From Meiothermus sp. CFH 77666 (GTDB lineage Bacteria > Deinococcota > Deinococci > Deinococcales > Thermaceae), in assembly GCF_017497985.1 (NCBI RefSeq), contig NZ_JAGDFV010000005.1:86941-150940 (forward strand): a stretch of DNA of 64,000 nt, given 5' to 3'. Position 1 is the first letter of the stretch. Every line of letters begins with the position of its first letter. Of this stretch, positions 18,225 to 27,102 are shown piece after piece. The notes below the pieces were generated by a model that was given only the letters and a program-made list of their open reading frames with translations, did not search any database and was not told where the DNA came from. The position numbers and the translations under genes were made by a program.

Positions 18225-18545
18225 TTAGCCACCATCGGTTTGCAGACGGGCATACACCAGGTAAAGCCGCTGATGAGAGGTCGGGTTTGAGTACGGAGGG
18301 GCTTGTAAAAAAACTGGGGCGAGGCGGCGGCGGGTGGTTAGTTCAAAGGCTACGGCCATCAGGCCAGCGCTCAAAGGGTTGAGCTTGGTTTTGGCCTCGA
18401 GCAGCTGCTGGGGTAGGGGAACGGCAGTCCAGCCCTGACTCAGCCCGCTTCCGGCCTTGACCCTGCAGGGTGACCAGAAGAGCCCCGGCCCCAGGGCCAG
18501 TATGGCCAGGGTTGCGAGGGCTGTCCAGCGTTGCCAGTGCTTCAT
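18225..18545 (-). CDS. Small exported protein, unknown function
   Basis: This 106-residue ORF has a good Sec signal (MKHWQRW followed by a hydrophobic stretch to about residue 25). The mature part has no recognisable motif. It lies 30 bases after the SecD-like gene and 172 bases before secDF on the same strand, which suggests co-transcription with the export genes. Start context is weak, and coding status rests on the signal peptide and position. Confidence 0.5.
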   Translation of the reverse strand: MKHWQRWTALATLAILALGPGLFWSPCRVKAGSGLSQGWTAVPLPQQLLEAKTKLNPLSAGLMAVAFELTTRRRLAPVFLQAPPYSNPTSHQRLYLVYARLQTDGG

Positions 18546-18575
18546 AAATATGACCAGGTTACTCTATAACGCCGC

Positions 18576-19313
18576 TCAGGGTTTGACCAGTTCAAGCCGT
18601 ACCGGCAGTGGGGGCGTTTGCAACAGGTCGTTCAGGCGCTCGATCTCTTGGGGGGAATTAAAGCCCGAGATGGAGACCACACCGCCAGTAATGGGGCTGC
18701 GAATGGTGGGGGCGATCAGGATACGCCCATCCACCACGATGGCCAGCCGGCGGCCTACGTTGGCTGAGGTAAGGCGGGCAAACCTGGCGGCACCCTCCCG
18801 ATTCAGGCGCAGGATCAGGGCGGGGCGGCCCGACTCTCCCTGGCCGGCTTGTACCCTGTACAGGTCACGGTTGGTAAGGGCCGGTGCTTCCAGGTCGGTG
18901 GGCCGGATTTGAGCAACGGAGCGATTGCTGGCGCTTGCTTTGACCAGTTGAAGGGCCAGATTGCCCCGCTGGGTGAGCAAAGCCTTGACCCTGTTGCGTA
19001 CCGCAGCCTCGAGCGGCGGCAGGCGCACAATCACGGTGCTGTTTTGAACCTCGAGCCGAAAGCCCCGCACCCCGACGTTTTGCAGGCGCCGGGATAACAG
19101 GCGGCGGGTTTCTTCGAGCGTCTGGGGGTTTACGTTCCCAACTGCCCGCAACCGAACCACTTCCAGACGGGCCTCGGCTTCCTGGGCCTGCCGGGTGCGG
19201 TACTCCTTAAGGTCGCGGAAAAACGCAGACAGGCTCACGAAGAACACCACCAGCAGGATCACCGGAATCAGGGTGAACAGCAGGTTGAAAATCCACCGTG
19301 CGACGTTTCCCAT
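18576..19313 (-). CDS. SecD P1-head-like single-pass membrane protein
   Basis: After one membrane helix (about residues 8-31) the 245-residue protein aligns with only the periplasmic P1 region of SecD. It has an RRLQNVGVRGFRLEVQNSTV segment like SecD ENRVNAIGV..., and a second part with REGAARFARLTSANVGRRLA, then GGVVSISGF and LPVRLELV, matching PEGAKKFEEATRANVGRQLA, GGRAVIEGL and LPVKLEVA of the SecDF encoded here. The five SecD transmembrane helices of the RND core are missing, so it cannot translocate protons. It may be an accessory substrate-holding factor. Start 19313 is chosen over 19364, which would add a non-membrane leader. Confidence 0.72.
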   Translation of the reverse strand: MGNVARWIFNLLFTLIPVILLVVFFVSLSAFFRDLKEYRTRQAQEAEARLEVVRLRAVGNVNPQTLEETRRLLSRRLQNVGVRGFRLEVQNSTVIVRLPPLEAAVRNRVKALLTQRGNLALQLVKASASNRSVAQIRPTDLEAPALTNRDLYRVQAGQGESGRPALILRLNREGAARFARLTSANVGRRLAIVVDGRILIAPTIRSPITGGVVSISGFNSPQEIERLNDLLQTPPLPVRLELVKP

Positions 19314-19428
19314 AGATACCGCCGCTGTTGAAAGGGGCCCCAGGGTATGGGTTGCAGATAACAAGCCGGGAAATGGAGAATACCCTTTGGGTTACACCCT
19401 CTTACAACCGAACAGTCCGCGAACCGCG

Positions 19429-19553
19429 CTAAGTACCTCCCGCCCATGTTTTTGGATAGTGGCATGATCGAAAATCATTCGGGTATTGCGCCCGAACCAT
19501 GATTTTCTAGCGTGGCCTGGATTCATCTCTAAACCTTATACAGGCGCAACTTA
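19429..19553 (+). repeat. Composite repeat, second module only (copy F)
   Basis: It matches the right half of the composite element at 49.4 kb, from CTAAGTACCTCCCGCC to GGCGCAACTTA. It includes the long hairpin formed by GAAAATCAT and ATGATTTTC. Its last three bases are the infB stop codon. Confidence 0.8.
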
Positions 19554-21266
19554 GTCCGTTGCCACTTCGACCTGCTGGCTAGCCTCGAGGATATCGCCCT
19601 CCTGGAAATCGGTAAAGCCATCCAGCATAATGCCGCACTCGAAGCCCTGGGCCACCTCGCGCACATCGTCCTTGAGCCGTTTGAGACCCTCAATCTTGCC
19701 CTTCCAGATTTCCTTACCTTTGCGCAAGACCCGCATATCGGCGTTGCGGGTAATTTTGCCCGAGGTGACCATGCAGCCCGCAATGGTGCCCCGCGAGAGC
19801 TTGAAGATGGCCCGCACCTCGGCGGTACCGAGGATTTCTTCCTTGAACACCGGTTCGCGCTGCCCTTTGATCATCTTGCGAATCTCGTCAATCAGCTCGT
19901 AAATGATGCGGAAGGATTGCAGCGGTACCCCTTTTTGCTCGGCCATTTTCCGAACCGAGCCGCCGGGGTTGACGTTGAAGGAGAGGATAGCACCGTTGGC
20001 GGTAGAGGCCAGCAGCACATCCGATTCGCTAGGAGCCCCGACCCCGGCCAGCAAGACGTGAATCTTGACTTCTTCGCTGGACTCCCGGGCCAGGATGTTC
20101 TGGATGGCCTCGAGGGAACCCTGGGTGTCGGTACGCAGGATCAGGTTGATTTCTTTCTGCTCGGCTTCGTGCATGGAGCGCATCAGGTCGGCCAGGTTGC
20201 GGGCCCGGCCCTGCTCTGGTGCTACCTGGCGGGCCTTGCGCTCTTCAATGCGCTCCTCCGTAATTTCCTTGGCGGCTACCTGGTCGGGCACCCAGGTGAA
20301 GGCGTCACCGGCTACCGGCAAATCCGAAAAGCCCAGCACCTGCACTGCGCTGCCGGGCCCGGCCTCGCTGCGCCGGGCACCCTCGGCGTCGGACATGGCC
20401 CGGATCTTGCCCCAGTGTTCACCGGCCACCACATAATCGCCAATCTTGAGGGTGCCTTGCTGTACCAGGAGGCTCACCAGCACCCCGGCTTGCTTGTCCA
20501 CCCGCGCTTCCAGGATCACCCCCTGGGCCTCGGCTTTGGGGTCGGCCCGCAGATCCTCGAGTTCGGCTATGAGCAAGATGGTCTCGAGCAAATCCTCGAT
20601 GCCCTGGCCGGTCTTGGCCGATATGGGTAGCACTTCCACATCGCCCCCGTAAGCCACCGGCACCATCCCGAGTTGCATCAAGTCCTGGTAGACCTTATTG
20701 ATGTCTGCACCCGGCAGATCCATTTTATTGGCGGCAAAGATAATTTTCGCCCCAGAAGCCTTTGCGTGGGCAATAGCCTCCTTGGTCTGGGGCATGACCC
20801 CCTCGGTCGCAGCCACTACAATAACCGCAATATCGGCTACCCTGGCCCCCCGCTGCCGAATGGTGGTGAAGGCCTCGTGGCCGGGGGTGTCGATGAACAC
20901 CACCGTACCCCCCTTCGTCTTAACCTCAAAAGCTCCCACATGCTGGGTGATGCCGCCCGCTTCTTTCTCGGCTATGCGGCTTTTACGCAGGTAGTCCAGC
21001 AAGCTGGTCTTGCCGTGATCTACATGCCCCATAATCACCACCACCGGTGGGCGGTGGGGAATGGCTTTGCGGGCTTCCTCAGCCTTTCGGGCTGCTTCGG
21101 CCACTCTCTGTTCACCAATCAGTTCCTTGACGGCGCTCGCGGTGTCTTCCTCGAGGGTGCTGGCATGAGATTTGTAGGCCACCCCCATCTCGTCGAGGAT
21201 TTTCAGCAACTCGTCGTTGGTCATGCTTAGCTCTTTAGCGAGCTGATAGATTCTGATTTTGGCCAT
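19551..21266 (-). CDS. infB: Translation initiation factor IF-2
   Basis: IF-2 is the GTPase that positions initiator tRNA and drives subunit joining. The 571-residue chain is the short form typical of Thermus, with only a small N-terminal IF2N domain (residues 1-50). G-domain motifs are G80-[15 protein letters not shown] and NKMD, followed by domains II, III and IV including GFECGIML. The ATG has AGGAGG close by. It is the last gene of rimP-nusA-ylxR-infB. Its TAA is the first trinucleotide of a dispersed repeat. Confidence 0.97.
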   Translation of the reverse strand: MAKIRIYQLAKELSMTNDELLKILDEMGVAYKSHASTLEEDTASAVKELIGEQRVAEAARKAEEARKAIPHRPPVVVIMGHVDHGKTSLLDYLRKSRIAEKEAGGITQHVGAFEVKTKGGTVVFIDTPGHEAFTTIRQRGARVADIAVIVVAATEGVMPQTKEAIAHAKASGAKIIFAANKMDLPGADINKVYQDLMQLGMVPVAYGGDVEVLPISAKTGQGIEDLLETILLIAELEDLRADPKAEAQGVILEARVDKQAGVLVSLLVQQGTLKIGDYVVAGEHWGKIRAMSDAEGARRSEAGPGSAVQVLGFSDLPVAGDAFTWVPDQVAAKEITEERIEERKARQVAPEQGRARNLADLMRSMHEAEQKEINLILRTDTQGSLEAIQNILARESSEEVKIHVLLAGVGAPSESDVLLASTANGAILSFNVNPGGSVRKMAEQKGVPLQSFRIIYELIDEIRKMIKGQREPVFKEEILGTAEVRAIFKLSRGTIAGCMVTSGKITRNADMRVLRKGKEIWKGKIEGLKRLKDDVREVAQGFECGIMLDGFTDFQEGDILEASQQVEVATD

Positions 21267-21293
21267 GCTGACCTCCTGTGTACGTCGCAGGCC

Positions 21294-21584
21294 TCAGGTC
21301 GAAGGTTTGCCGACCTGTGATGCCTGACTATCCACCCTTCCAAGAACAATTTGTAAGGCCTGCGAAAGTTCCCGGGCCCTGGCCCCGGCAAAGCGACGCA
21401 GCTTTTTTTCGGCCCAGCACTCCGGTTTGTCGGGGCATACATACGCACCGCGCCCTGGTTTGCGCCCGGTGGGGTCGAGGATGGGGCCTGCCTCGGTTAG
21501 CACAATCCGCAACAACTCACGCTTGGGCCTGCGCTCTCGGCAGGCGATGCACTGGCGTATGGGGATGTGCCTGGCCTTTGACAC
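21294..21584 (-). CDS. ylxR: YlxR-family RNA-binding protein (RnpM)
   Basis: This 96-residue basic protein has the family pattern IRQCIACRERRPKRELLRIV and GRKPGRGAYVCP, in the canonical position between nusA and infB. Members bind RNA; the Bacillus homologue RnpM modulates RNase P. The GTG start with GGAGG is preferred, 14 bases after the nusA stop. An RNase P RNA gene is present 14 kb away, but no direct link is visible. Confidence 0.92.
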   Translation of the reverse strand: MSKARHIPIRQCIACRERRPKRELLRIVLTEAGPILDPTGRKPGRGAYVCPDKPECWAEKKLRRFAGARARELSQALQIVLGRVDSQASQVGKPST

Positions 21585-21598
21585 CCCGGCCCTCCTCC

Positions 21599-22777
21599 CT
21601 ACTCGCCATCCTTGAACAGGCTCTCGAAGCGGCTCTTGGCGTCTTGCGAAACCTTGACACCCTCTTCCTTTTCGGCGGCTTTGAGCAGGGCTGCATCAAG
21701 GTCGGTGATTTCCTCGGCTTCCTCAAAGTCAATTTCGTAGCCGGTGAGCCTGGAAGCCAGACGCACGTTCTGACCGGCCTTGCCAATGGCCAGTGAGTGC
21801 TGATCCTTGGGAACAACGACGCTGGCGCGATTTTTACCGTCTTCTGTGGTCAGAATGGTGATTTCGCCAACTGTGGCAGGCGAAAGCGCGTTGCGGATGA
21901 ACTCTTTGGGGTTCGGGCTCCACTGGATAATGTCCACCCGCTCCCGGCCCAGCTCTGCCGACACCGCCTGGATGCGCTGGCCCTTGTGTCCGATGCAGGC
22001 CCCGATGGGATCCACGTTGGGGTTGTGGCTCATCACCGCTACCTTGGAGCGGCTGCCAGGTTCGCGGGCCACTGCCTTGACCTCCACGATGCCCTCGGCA
22101 ATCTCGGGCACCTCCTGGCGCAGCAGGTAGCGCAGCAGTTCTTCGTGGGCGCGGGAGACCACCAGACTGGGGCCCTTGGACGAGCGCTGCACCTGCTTGA
22201 GATAGACCTTGATGCGCTGGCCTGGGTGGTAGCGCTCAGTGGGAATCTGCTCTTTTGGGGGCATCAGGGCCTCGCCGCGCCCCAGCTCTACATACACGTT
22301 GCCCCGGTTGTCCACCCGGGCCACGCTACCGGTTACCACCTCGCCCTCTTTGTCTTTGTATTCGTTGTGAACGCGGGTACGCTCGGCTTCCTTGAGGCGC
22401 TGGGTAAGCACCTGCTTGGCGATCTGTACCGCAATGCGGCTGAATTCCTCGGGGTCTACCGGGAACTCCATCTCTTCGCCTACGGCCACCTCGGGGTCGT
22501 ACTGTTGCGCGGTGGTCAGGTCAATCTCCTTGTCGGGATCCTGAACGGTTTCCACCACCCGGCGGATTTCCAGCACCTCGAGGCTGCCTTCCTGGGTGTC
22601 CAGGTGCACCTCCACTATGGGGCCTTTGCCTTCTTCTTCTACTTCTTTTGGGCGAAAACCCTTCTGCCGCAGGTAGGCCAGCCGCAGGGCTTCTTCGAAG
22701 TTGGAGATGAGTTCTTCGGCGGTGACCCCGCGCTCGAGGGCTACCTGGGAAAGGGCGTCTACGAAATCTTTGTTCAC
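21599..22777 (-). CDS. nusA: Transcription termination/antitermination factor NusA
   Basis: NusA binds RNA polymerase and nascent RNA and influences pausing, termination and antitermination. The 392-residue protein has the N-terminal polymerase-binding domain, an S1 domain (about 135-200), and KH1 and KH2 domains with GACIGHKGQRIQAVSAELGR and ASVVVPKDQHSLAIGKAGQN. It lacks the C-terminal acidic repeats found in E. coli. The GTG start has AAGGAGG upstream. It is the second gene of its operon. Confidence 0.95.
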   Translation of the reverse strand: MNKDFVDALSQVALERGVTAEELISNFEEALRLAYLRQKGFRPKEVEEEGKGPIVEVHLDTQEGSLEVLEIRRVVETVQDPDKEIDLTTAQQYDPEVAVGEEMEFPVDPEEFSRIAVQIAKQVLTQRLKEAERTRVHNEYKDKEGEVVTGSVARVDNRGNVYVELGRGEALMPPKEQIPTERYHPGQRIKVYLKQVQRSSKGPSLVVSRAHEELLRYLLRQEVPEIAEGIVEVKAVAREPGSRSKVAVMSHNPNVDPIGACIGHKGQRIQAVSAELGRERVDIIQWSPNPKEFIRNALSPATVGEITILTTEDGKNRASVVVPKDQHSLAIGKAGQNVRLASRLTGYEIDFEEAEEITDLDAALLKAAEKEEGVKVSQDAKSRFESLFKDGE

Positions 22778-22865
22778 AGAATTTGCCTCCTTTTTAGATG
22801 CTGATGGCCGATAACTAATGGCTGATGGCGAAAAGGCTTTGAGCTATGGACTATCAGCTATTGGC

Positions 22866-23363
22866 TCACCTTGGTTTATCCGGCCACTCCGCCAGATGGG
22901 CCTTGAAGGTGCCGAGCTTTAGGGTGCGGGTCTGGTCATGCTCGAGCACAAACTCCACCATATCGCCCCTGACCGGCCCCACCCGCCCGGTAAAGTTGCC
23001 TTCAGGGCTACGCACCTTTACCTTGAGTCCCACAAAGCGCTCAAAATGCCGGGCGGTGAAGAGTGGGCGGTCGGCGCCGGGTGACTCCACCTGTAGCAGG
23101 TAATGCTCAGGCAAGAGGGCCTCGAGCTGATCCAGCCGGGCTCCCAGGGCACGGTTGGCCCGTTCCAGATCCGAGACCGAGATGGGTATTTCATCCTTGC
23201 GCTCGATGCGCACCAGCAGCACCCGGTTCTTGCCACCCTTGAGGCTGGCCTCGAGCACATCGTAGCCGAGTGGCGACAGGACGCTTTCGGCCAGTTGATC
23301 CCACTGGGGGACGCCACTGCTGACAATAGCAGACCCTTCTGGCTGGGGATTCTCTGGCTTCAC
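22866..23363 (-). CDS. rimP: Ribosome maturation factor RimP
   Basis: RimP assists 30S subunit assembly. The 165-residue product has the two-domain RimP pattern: N-terminal part with GYDVLEASLKGGKNRVLLVRIE and LERANRALGARLD, the central LLQVESPGADRPL, and a C-terminal Sm-like barrel. The GTG at 23363 is chosen because AGGAGG lies just before it and the longer ORF would run through the leader and promoter. It is the first gene of the operon. Confidence 0.93.
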   Translation of the reverse strand: MKPENPQPEGSAIVSSGVPQWDQLAESVLSPLGYDVLEASLKGGKNRVLLVRIERKDEIPISVSDLERANRALGARLDQLEALLPEHYLLQVESPGADRPLFTARHFERFVGLKVKVRSPEGNFTGRVGPVRGDMVEFVLEHDQTRTLKLGTFKAHLAEWPDKPR

Positions 23364-23390
23364 TCGCTCACCTCCTCCCCAAGAAAGAAG

Positions 23391-23409
23391 GGTGGGTTTG
23401 CAACCCACC
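23391..23409 (-). promoter_or_regulatory. Hairpin in the rimP leader
   Basis: GGTGGGTT and AACCCACC form a perfect 8-bp stem with a 3-base loop, between the inferred promoter and the rimP ribosome binding site. A pyrimidine-rich run CTTCTTTCTT follows. It could be a weak attenuator or a stabilising 5' structure. Confidence 0.4.
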
Positions 23410-23442
23410 CCCCTGGAATCTTGGGAGTTCCTATCATTCAAC

Positions 23443-23471
23443 GTTATATCACTGTTTGATGAGAGGGTAAA
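23443..23471 (-). promoter_or_regulatory. Promoter of the rimP-nusA-ylxR-infB operon
   Basis: TTTACC (23466-23471), 17 bases, TATAAC (23443-23448) on the minus strand. This leaves a leader of about 75 bases before the rimP GTG. Confidence 0.6.
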
Positions 23472-23520
23472 GTGAGGTAGCTTGCGTTGTGCTGCCAACC
23501 AGGGTTTTTAGTGTAAACAA

Positions 23521-23540
23521 CCCCCTCCATGAGGAGGGGG
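23521..23540 (-). terminator. Terminator after tRNA-Leu
   Basis: A perfect 8-bp stem CCCCCTCC / GGAGGGGG with a 4-base loop is followed on the minus strand by TTGTTTAC. It begins four bases after the tRNA CCA end. Confidence 0.75.
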
Positions 23541-23544
23541 AGCT

Positions 23545-23631
23545 TGGTGCCGGGAACAGGACTTGAACCTGCACACCCTTGCGGGCGCATGACCCTGAAT
23601 CATGTGCGTCTACCAATTCCGCCATCCCGGC
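23545..23631 (-). tRNA. tRNA-Leu, anticodon CAG
   Basis: The 87-base gene has acceptor strands GCCGGGA and TCCCGGC, discriminator A, an encoded CCA end, the T-arm GGTTCAAGTCC, and a long type II variable arm (CGCCCGCAAGGGTGTG), as expected for tRNA-Leu. The anticodon loop TTCAGGG on the stem CATGA/TCATG gives CAG, which reads CUG, the commonest Leu codon in high-GC genomes. It has its own promoter and terminator. Confidence 0.97.
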
Positions 23632-23645
23632 TCAGGGCAACAAGA

Positions 23646-23674
23646 ATAGTAGCCAGTTCTGTTCTTTTCGTCAA
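23646..23674 (-). promoter_or_regulatory. tRNA-Leu promoter
   Basis: TTGACG (23669-23674), 17 bases, TACTAT (23646-23651) on the minus strand, about 15 bases upstream of the mature tRNA 5' end. Confidence 0.75.
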
Positions 23675-23830
23675 GAGGTATTGGGCGAAGCCCATTCAAT
23701 GCACAGTCGTAGAAATGCCTGTACAGATACATGATTAGGTTTAAAGGCAACGTCACGGCTCTAGCTGCGCTGTATGTCGGAAGCCGAATCCGGTGACTGT
23801 TCATTACTCCCCTGCGGCATAGGGGGGAGG

Positions 23831-24099
23831 TTAAGTTGTGCCTGTATAAGGTCTAGAGATGAATCTAGACCGTGCCAGAAAATCATGATCCGGGCGCAAT
23901 ACCCGAGTGATTTTCGATCATCACAGTAGCCAAAACATAGCCGGGAGGCACTTAGGTGGGTTTGTTGAGCAGCCACTTCGTGTAGTCGATCGGTTGAGGG
24001 CCTCGCCCAATACCCTTCCCACCCTCCCTACGCAGTAGGGAGGGGGCTCGAGGTCAATTCCTTCCAGAAACCTGGAGGTGTATGAACAACTATACGACG
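23831..24099 (-). repeat. Composite repeat, both modules (copy G)
   Basis: It is the same element as copy H at 49.4 kb, in opposite orientation. The second module (TTAAGTTGTGCC... with the ATGATTTTC hairpin) comes first, then the first module with the GTAGGGAGGG hairpin and TCCAGAAACCTGGA. It fills the space between tRNA-Leu and potA. Confidence 0.85.
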
Positions 24100-24137
24100 G
24101 TGTACTCATCCGAATCTCCCACCGAAACCTCAGCTTG

Positions 24138-24167
24138 TTGCTCACAACCTTTGCTACAGCGTACACT
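24138..24167 (+). promoter_or_regulatory. potA promoter, leaderless type
   Basis: TTGCTC (24138-24143), 18 bases, TACACT (24162-24167). The in-frame GTG at 24175 lies seven bases after the -10. This argues against the upstream ATG at 24082, which falls in repeat DNA. Confidence 0.6.
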
Positions 24168-24174
24168 CTGCCCT

Positions 24175-25317
24175 GTGGAACCCACCTTATTCCGCAGCCG
24201 ACGCGACCGGAAGTTGGGCGAGAATGTTGCCGTGCGCCTCGAGGGCGTCACCAAGCGCTTTGGCGAGCACAAAGCGGTAGACAACGTGAGCCTTGAAATT
24301 CGAGACGGCGAGTTTTTTAGCCTGCTGGGGCCTTCGGGCTGCGGCAAGACTACCCTGCTGCGCATGATTGCGGGCTTCGATACCCCGGATGAAGGCCGGG
24401 TCATCATTGGCGGCAAGGACATGACCGAAGTGCCGCCCTATCTGCGCCCGGTCAACACGGTTTTTCAGAATTATGCTCTCTTCCCCCACATGACGGTGGA
24501 ACAGAACATCGCGTTTGGATTGCGTATGAAGAAAATGCCCCGCGACGAGATTGCCCGTCGGGTACAGTGGGCCCTGGAGCTTATCAACCTACCGGGCTAC
24601 GAAAAACGCCGCACCGACCAGATGTCGGGGGGGCAGCGTCAGCGCATTGCCCTGGCCCGGGCCCTGGTCAACGAGCCGGAAGTTTTGCTGCTCGACGAGC
24701 CGCTCTCGGCCCTCGACCTCAAACTGCGCCAGGAGCTGCGGGTAGACCTGATGAACCTGCAAGAGCGCCTTGGCATCACCTTTATTTTCGTCACCCACGA
24801 CCAGGAAGAGGCCCTGGTGATGTCGGATCGCATTGCGGTCATGAACAAGGGTCGCATTGAGCAGCTCGGCCCCACCGAGGAGATTTACGAGCTTCCCAAA
24901 ACCGCTTTCGTGGCCAAGTTTATCGGCGACTCCAACCTGATTCCGGCCCAGGCTCTGGAGCCGCGCAAGGTGCGTACCCCCATTGGCGAGTTTGTCCTCG
25001 ACGACGAGGACGCCCTTACCCCAGGCCAGGAGGTGCTGCTTTCAGTGCGGCCCGAGAAAATACGGCTTTTTCGGGAGAAGCCCAACCTGCCCAACGTATT
25101 CCGGGCCAAGGTAGACGACATCATCTACACCGGCTCGGAGAACCAGTACGTGCTGCTTGCCGACGGCCAACGGCTGATGTGCGAGACCCTCAACCAGGAC
25201 ATTCAGGAGCCCGGCCACGAGGAGTTTACCTACGACGAGGAAGTCTGGGTGGCGCTCACCCCCGAAAAACTGGTGGTCATTCAAGGTGGGGTGGAAGGGA
25301 GTAACCCCTATGCGTGA
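24175..25317 (+). CDS. potA: Spermidine/putrescine ABC transporter, ATP-binding subunit
   Basis: PotA powers polyamine import. The 380-residue protein has the Walker A GPSGCGKTTLL, Q-loop FQNYALFPHMTVEQN, signature MSGGQRQRIALARAL, Walker B LLLDEP, the switch His in VTHDQEEAL, and a C-terminal TOBE domain with SVRPEKIRL. The GTG at 24175 is chosen from the leaderless promoter; the 31 residues added by the earlier ATG come from a repeat and are non-conserved. The stop overlaps potB by eight bases. Other polyvalent substrates of this family cannot be excluded. Confidence 0.9.
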   Translation: MEPTLFRSRRDRKLGENVAVRLEGVTKRFGEHKAVDNVSLEIRDGEFFSLLGPSGCGKTTLLRMIAGFDTPDEGRVIIGGKDMTEVPPYLRPVNTVFQNYALFPHMTVEQNIAFGLRMKKMPRDEIARRVQWALELINLPGYEKRRTDQMSGGQRQRIALARALVNEPEVLLLDEPLSALDLKLRQELRVDLMNLQERLGITFIFVTHDQEEALVMSDRIAVMNKGRIEQLGPTEEIYELPKTAFVAKFIGDSNLIPAQALEPRKVRTPIGEFVLDDEDALTPGQEVLLSVRPEKIRLFREKPNLPNVFRAKVDDIIYTGSENQYVLLADGQRLMCETLNQDIQEPGHEEFTYDEEVWVALTPEKLVVIQGGVEGSNPYA

Positions 25318-26173
25318 GGCTGCAACCCCTTGGGAGCGCCTGCGCCAGGTGCTCCTGACCATTGGGCCAGGGGCTTTTTGGTTGGGGCTGTTTGTCCTGA
25401 TTCCCACGCTCATCATGCTGGTGGCCTCGCTGATGAGCCGGGGCAGCCTGGGCCAGTTGGTGCCGCCCTTGGGCCTGCACAACTACCTGCGCTTTTTCTC
25501 CGACCCCCTGTTTGTTGAGATTATCGGTCGCAGCCTGTGGATCGGCTTCTGGTCTACGGTTTTTATCATGCTGCTGGGTTATCCGCTGGCCTTTTACATT
25601 GCCCAGAGCCGCCACAAGGAGGTTTTGCTTCTGCTGGTGGTGATTCCCTTCTTCACCAACTTTCTGATTCGGGTGTATGCCTGGATTGTGGTTTTTCAGA
25701 AAGAAGGCCTGCTCAATGGCCTGATCACAGCTTTTGGGCTCCCGCCTGCCGAACTGCTACCCTCCACACTGGCGGTGTATGTGGCAACGGTTTATACCTA
25801 CCTGCCCTTTTTTGTGCTGCCGTTGTATGCCGCTGTCGAGCGGATTGACTGGAGCCAGCTCGAGGCCGCCTACGACCTCGGGGCCCGGCCCATCCGGGCC
25901 TTCTGGGAGGCCATCTTCCCCCAGACGGTGCCGGGTTTGTTTGCGGGCTTTTTGCTGGTGTTTATCCCGGCGGTGGGTACCTTCGTGATTGCCGACCTGC
26001 TGGGCGGGGGCAAGGTCACGCTCATCGGCAACCTGATTCAGCTCCAGTTTGGTTCTGCACAGAACTGGGCTTTTGGCAGCGCGGCCAGCATGGTGCTGAT
26101 GGCCATGGTGCTGCTGGGTTTGTGGCTTTACGCCCGTACCCAGGGCGAAAGGGGGCTGGACAAACTGGTATGA
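25310..26173 (+). CDS. potB: Polyamine ABC transporter permease PotB
   Basis: This 287-residue permease has six predicted membrane segments and the EAA-type loop (EAAYDLGARPIRAFWEAIFP) that docks on PotA. The N-terminal region with NYLRFFSDPLF and IGRSLWIGFWSTV is typical of PotB/CysTW-like permeases. The ATG at 25310, inside the potA tail with GGGAG before it, is preferred over an earlier ATG. It is the second gene of potABCD. Confidence 0.88.
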   Translation: MREAATPWERLRQVLLTIGPGAFWLGLFVLIPTLIMLVASLMSRGSLGQLVPPLGLHNYLRFFSDPLFVEIIGRSLWIGFWSTVFIMLLGYPLAFYIAQSRHKEVLLLLVVIPFFTNFLIRVYAWIVVFQKEGLLNGLITAFGLPPAELLPSTLAVYVATVYTYLPFFVLPLYAAVERIDWSQLEAAYDLGARPIRAFWEAIFPQTVPGLFAGFLLVFIPAVGTFVIADLLGGGKVTLIGNLIQLQFGSAQNWAFGSAASMVLMAMVLLGLWLYARTQGERGLDKLV

Positions 26174-26288
26174 GGTTCAGCGCTACAAGTCAGAGGCCCA
26201 AAGCTTTATGTGCAGACTGCACAGAGCCCTGGGCCCATTCCTCTCGGCGATTTAGCAGTTCCCATCGGGGCGGTTTCGGGAGGCTCAC

Positions 26289-27068
26289 TTGAAGCGATTG
26301 CTCTCCTTTCACGCCTGGCTGGTGTTTGCCTTTTTGTATCTGCCGATTGTGGTCATCGTGGCGCTTTCGTTCAACAAAAGCCGCTTTGGAGTTCGGTTTA
26401 CGGGCTTCACCTTCGACTGGTATATCCGGCTTTTTAGCAACGAGCGCATTCTGGAGTACCTCACCAACACCCTGATTGTGGCGGTGGTTTCCACGGTCGT
26501 TTCGACCATTCTGGGTACCCTTCTGGCCGTGGGGCTGGTGCGCTACCAGTTTCGCCTGCAAACAGCCCTGCGCTACTTACTGTACGTGCCGGTGGTGGTG
26601 CCGGATGTGGTGATGGGCATCTCGCTCTTACTTTTATTTGATGTGGTGCGCGATGCCATCGGCTGGCCCCGGCTCTCGCTTTTTACCATCATCCTGGCCC
26701 ATATCAGCTTTCAGATAGCCTACGTGACCCTGGTGGTGCGGGCCCGGCTGATGCTCTTGGATCCTACCCTGGAAGAGGCTGCCAAAGATCTGGGCGCTAC
26801 CCCCTGGCTTACCTTCCGTGAGGTCACCCTGCCGCTCATTATGCCGGGGGTGGTCTCGGGGGCGCTGCTGGCTTTCAGTTTGTCGCTGGACGATTTCGTG
26901 GTGACCTTCTTTACGGCGGGCCCTGGCTCGACTACCCTGCCGCTTTACATTTACTCCTCAGTGAAGTTGGGTGTGAGCCCCGAGATTCACGCCCTATCTA
27001 CCTTGATGGTGGGGATTACAATTTTGGTATTGCTTCTTGGGACACTGTTCTGGAGGAAACGGGCCTGA
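26289..27068 (+). CDS. potC: Polyamine ABC transporter permease PotC
   Basis: This is the second permease of the system: 259 residues, six membrane segments, and the EAA loop EEAAKDLGATPWLTFREVTLP. The typical PotC ending has a SLDDFVVTFFTAGP helix. The TTG start is supported by GGGAGG six bases upstream. A 115-base gap separates it from potB with no obvious signal. It is 34 bases upstream of potD. Confidence 0.88.
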   Translation: MKRLLSFHAWLVFAFLYLPIVVIVALSFNKSRFGVRFTGFTFDWYIRLFSNERILEYLTNTLIVAVVSTVVSTILGTLLAVGLVRYQFRLQTALRYLLYVPVVVPDVVMGISLLLLFDVVRDAIGWPRLSLFTIILAHISFQIAYVTLVVRARLMLLDPTLEEAAKDLGATPWLTFREVTLPLIMPGVVSGALLAFSLSLDDFVVTFFTAGPGSTTLPLYIYSSVKLGVSPEIHALSTLMVGITILVLLLGTLFWRKRA

Positions 27069-27102
27069 GCCTCGCACCGGGGCCAGGCATGGGAGGTGGA
27101 GT

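Noticed and set aside
24082..24174. Upstream ATG extension of potA
   Set aside because: The added 31 residues come from the composite repeat and its border. A leaderless promoter fits the GTG at 24175, which gives the usual PotA length.
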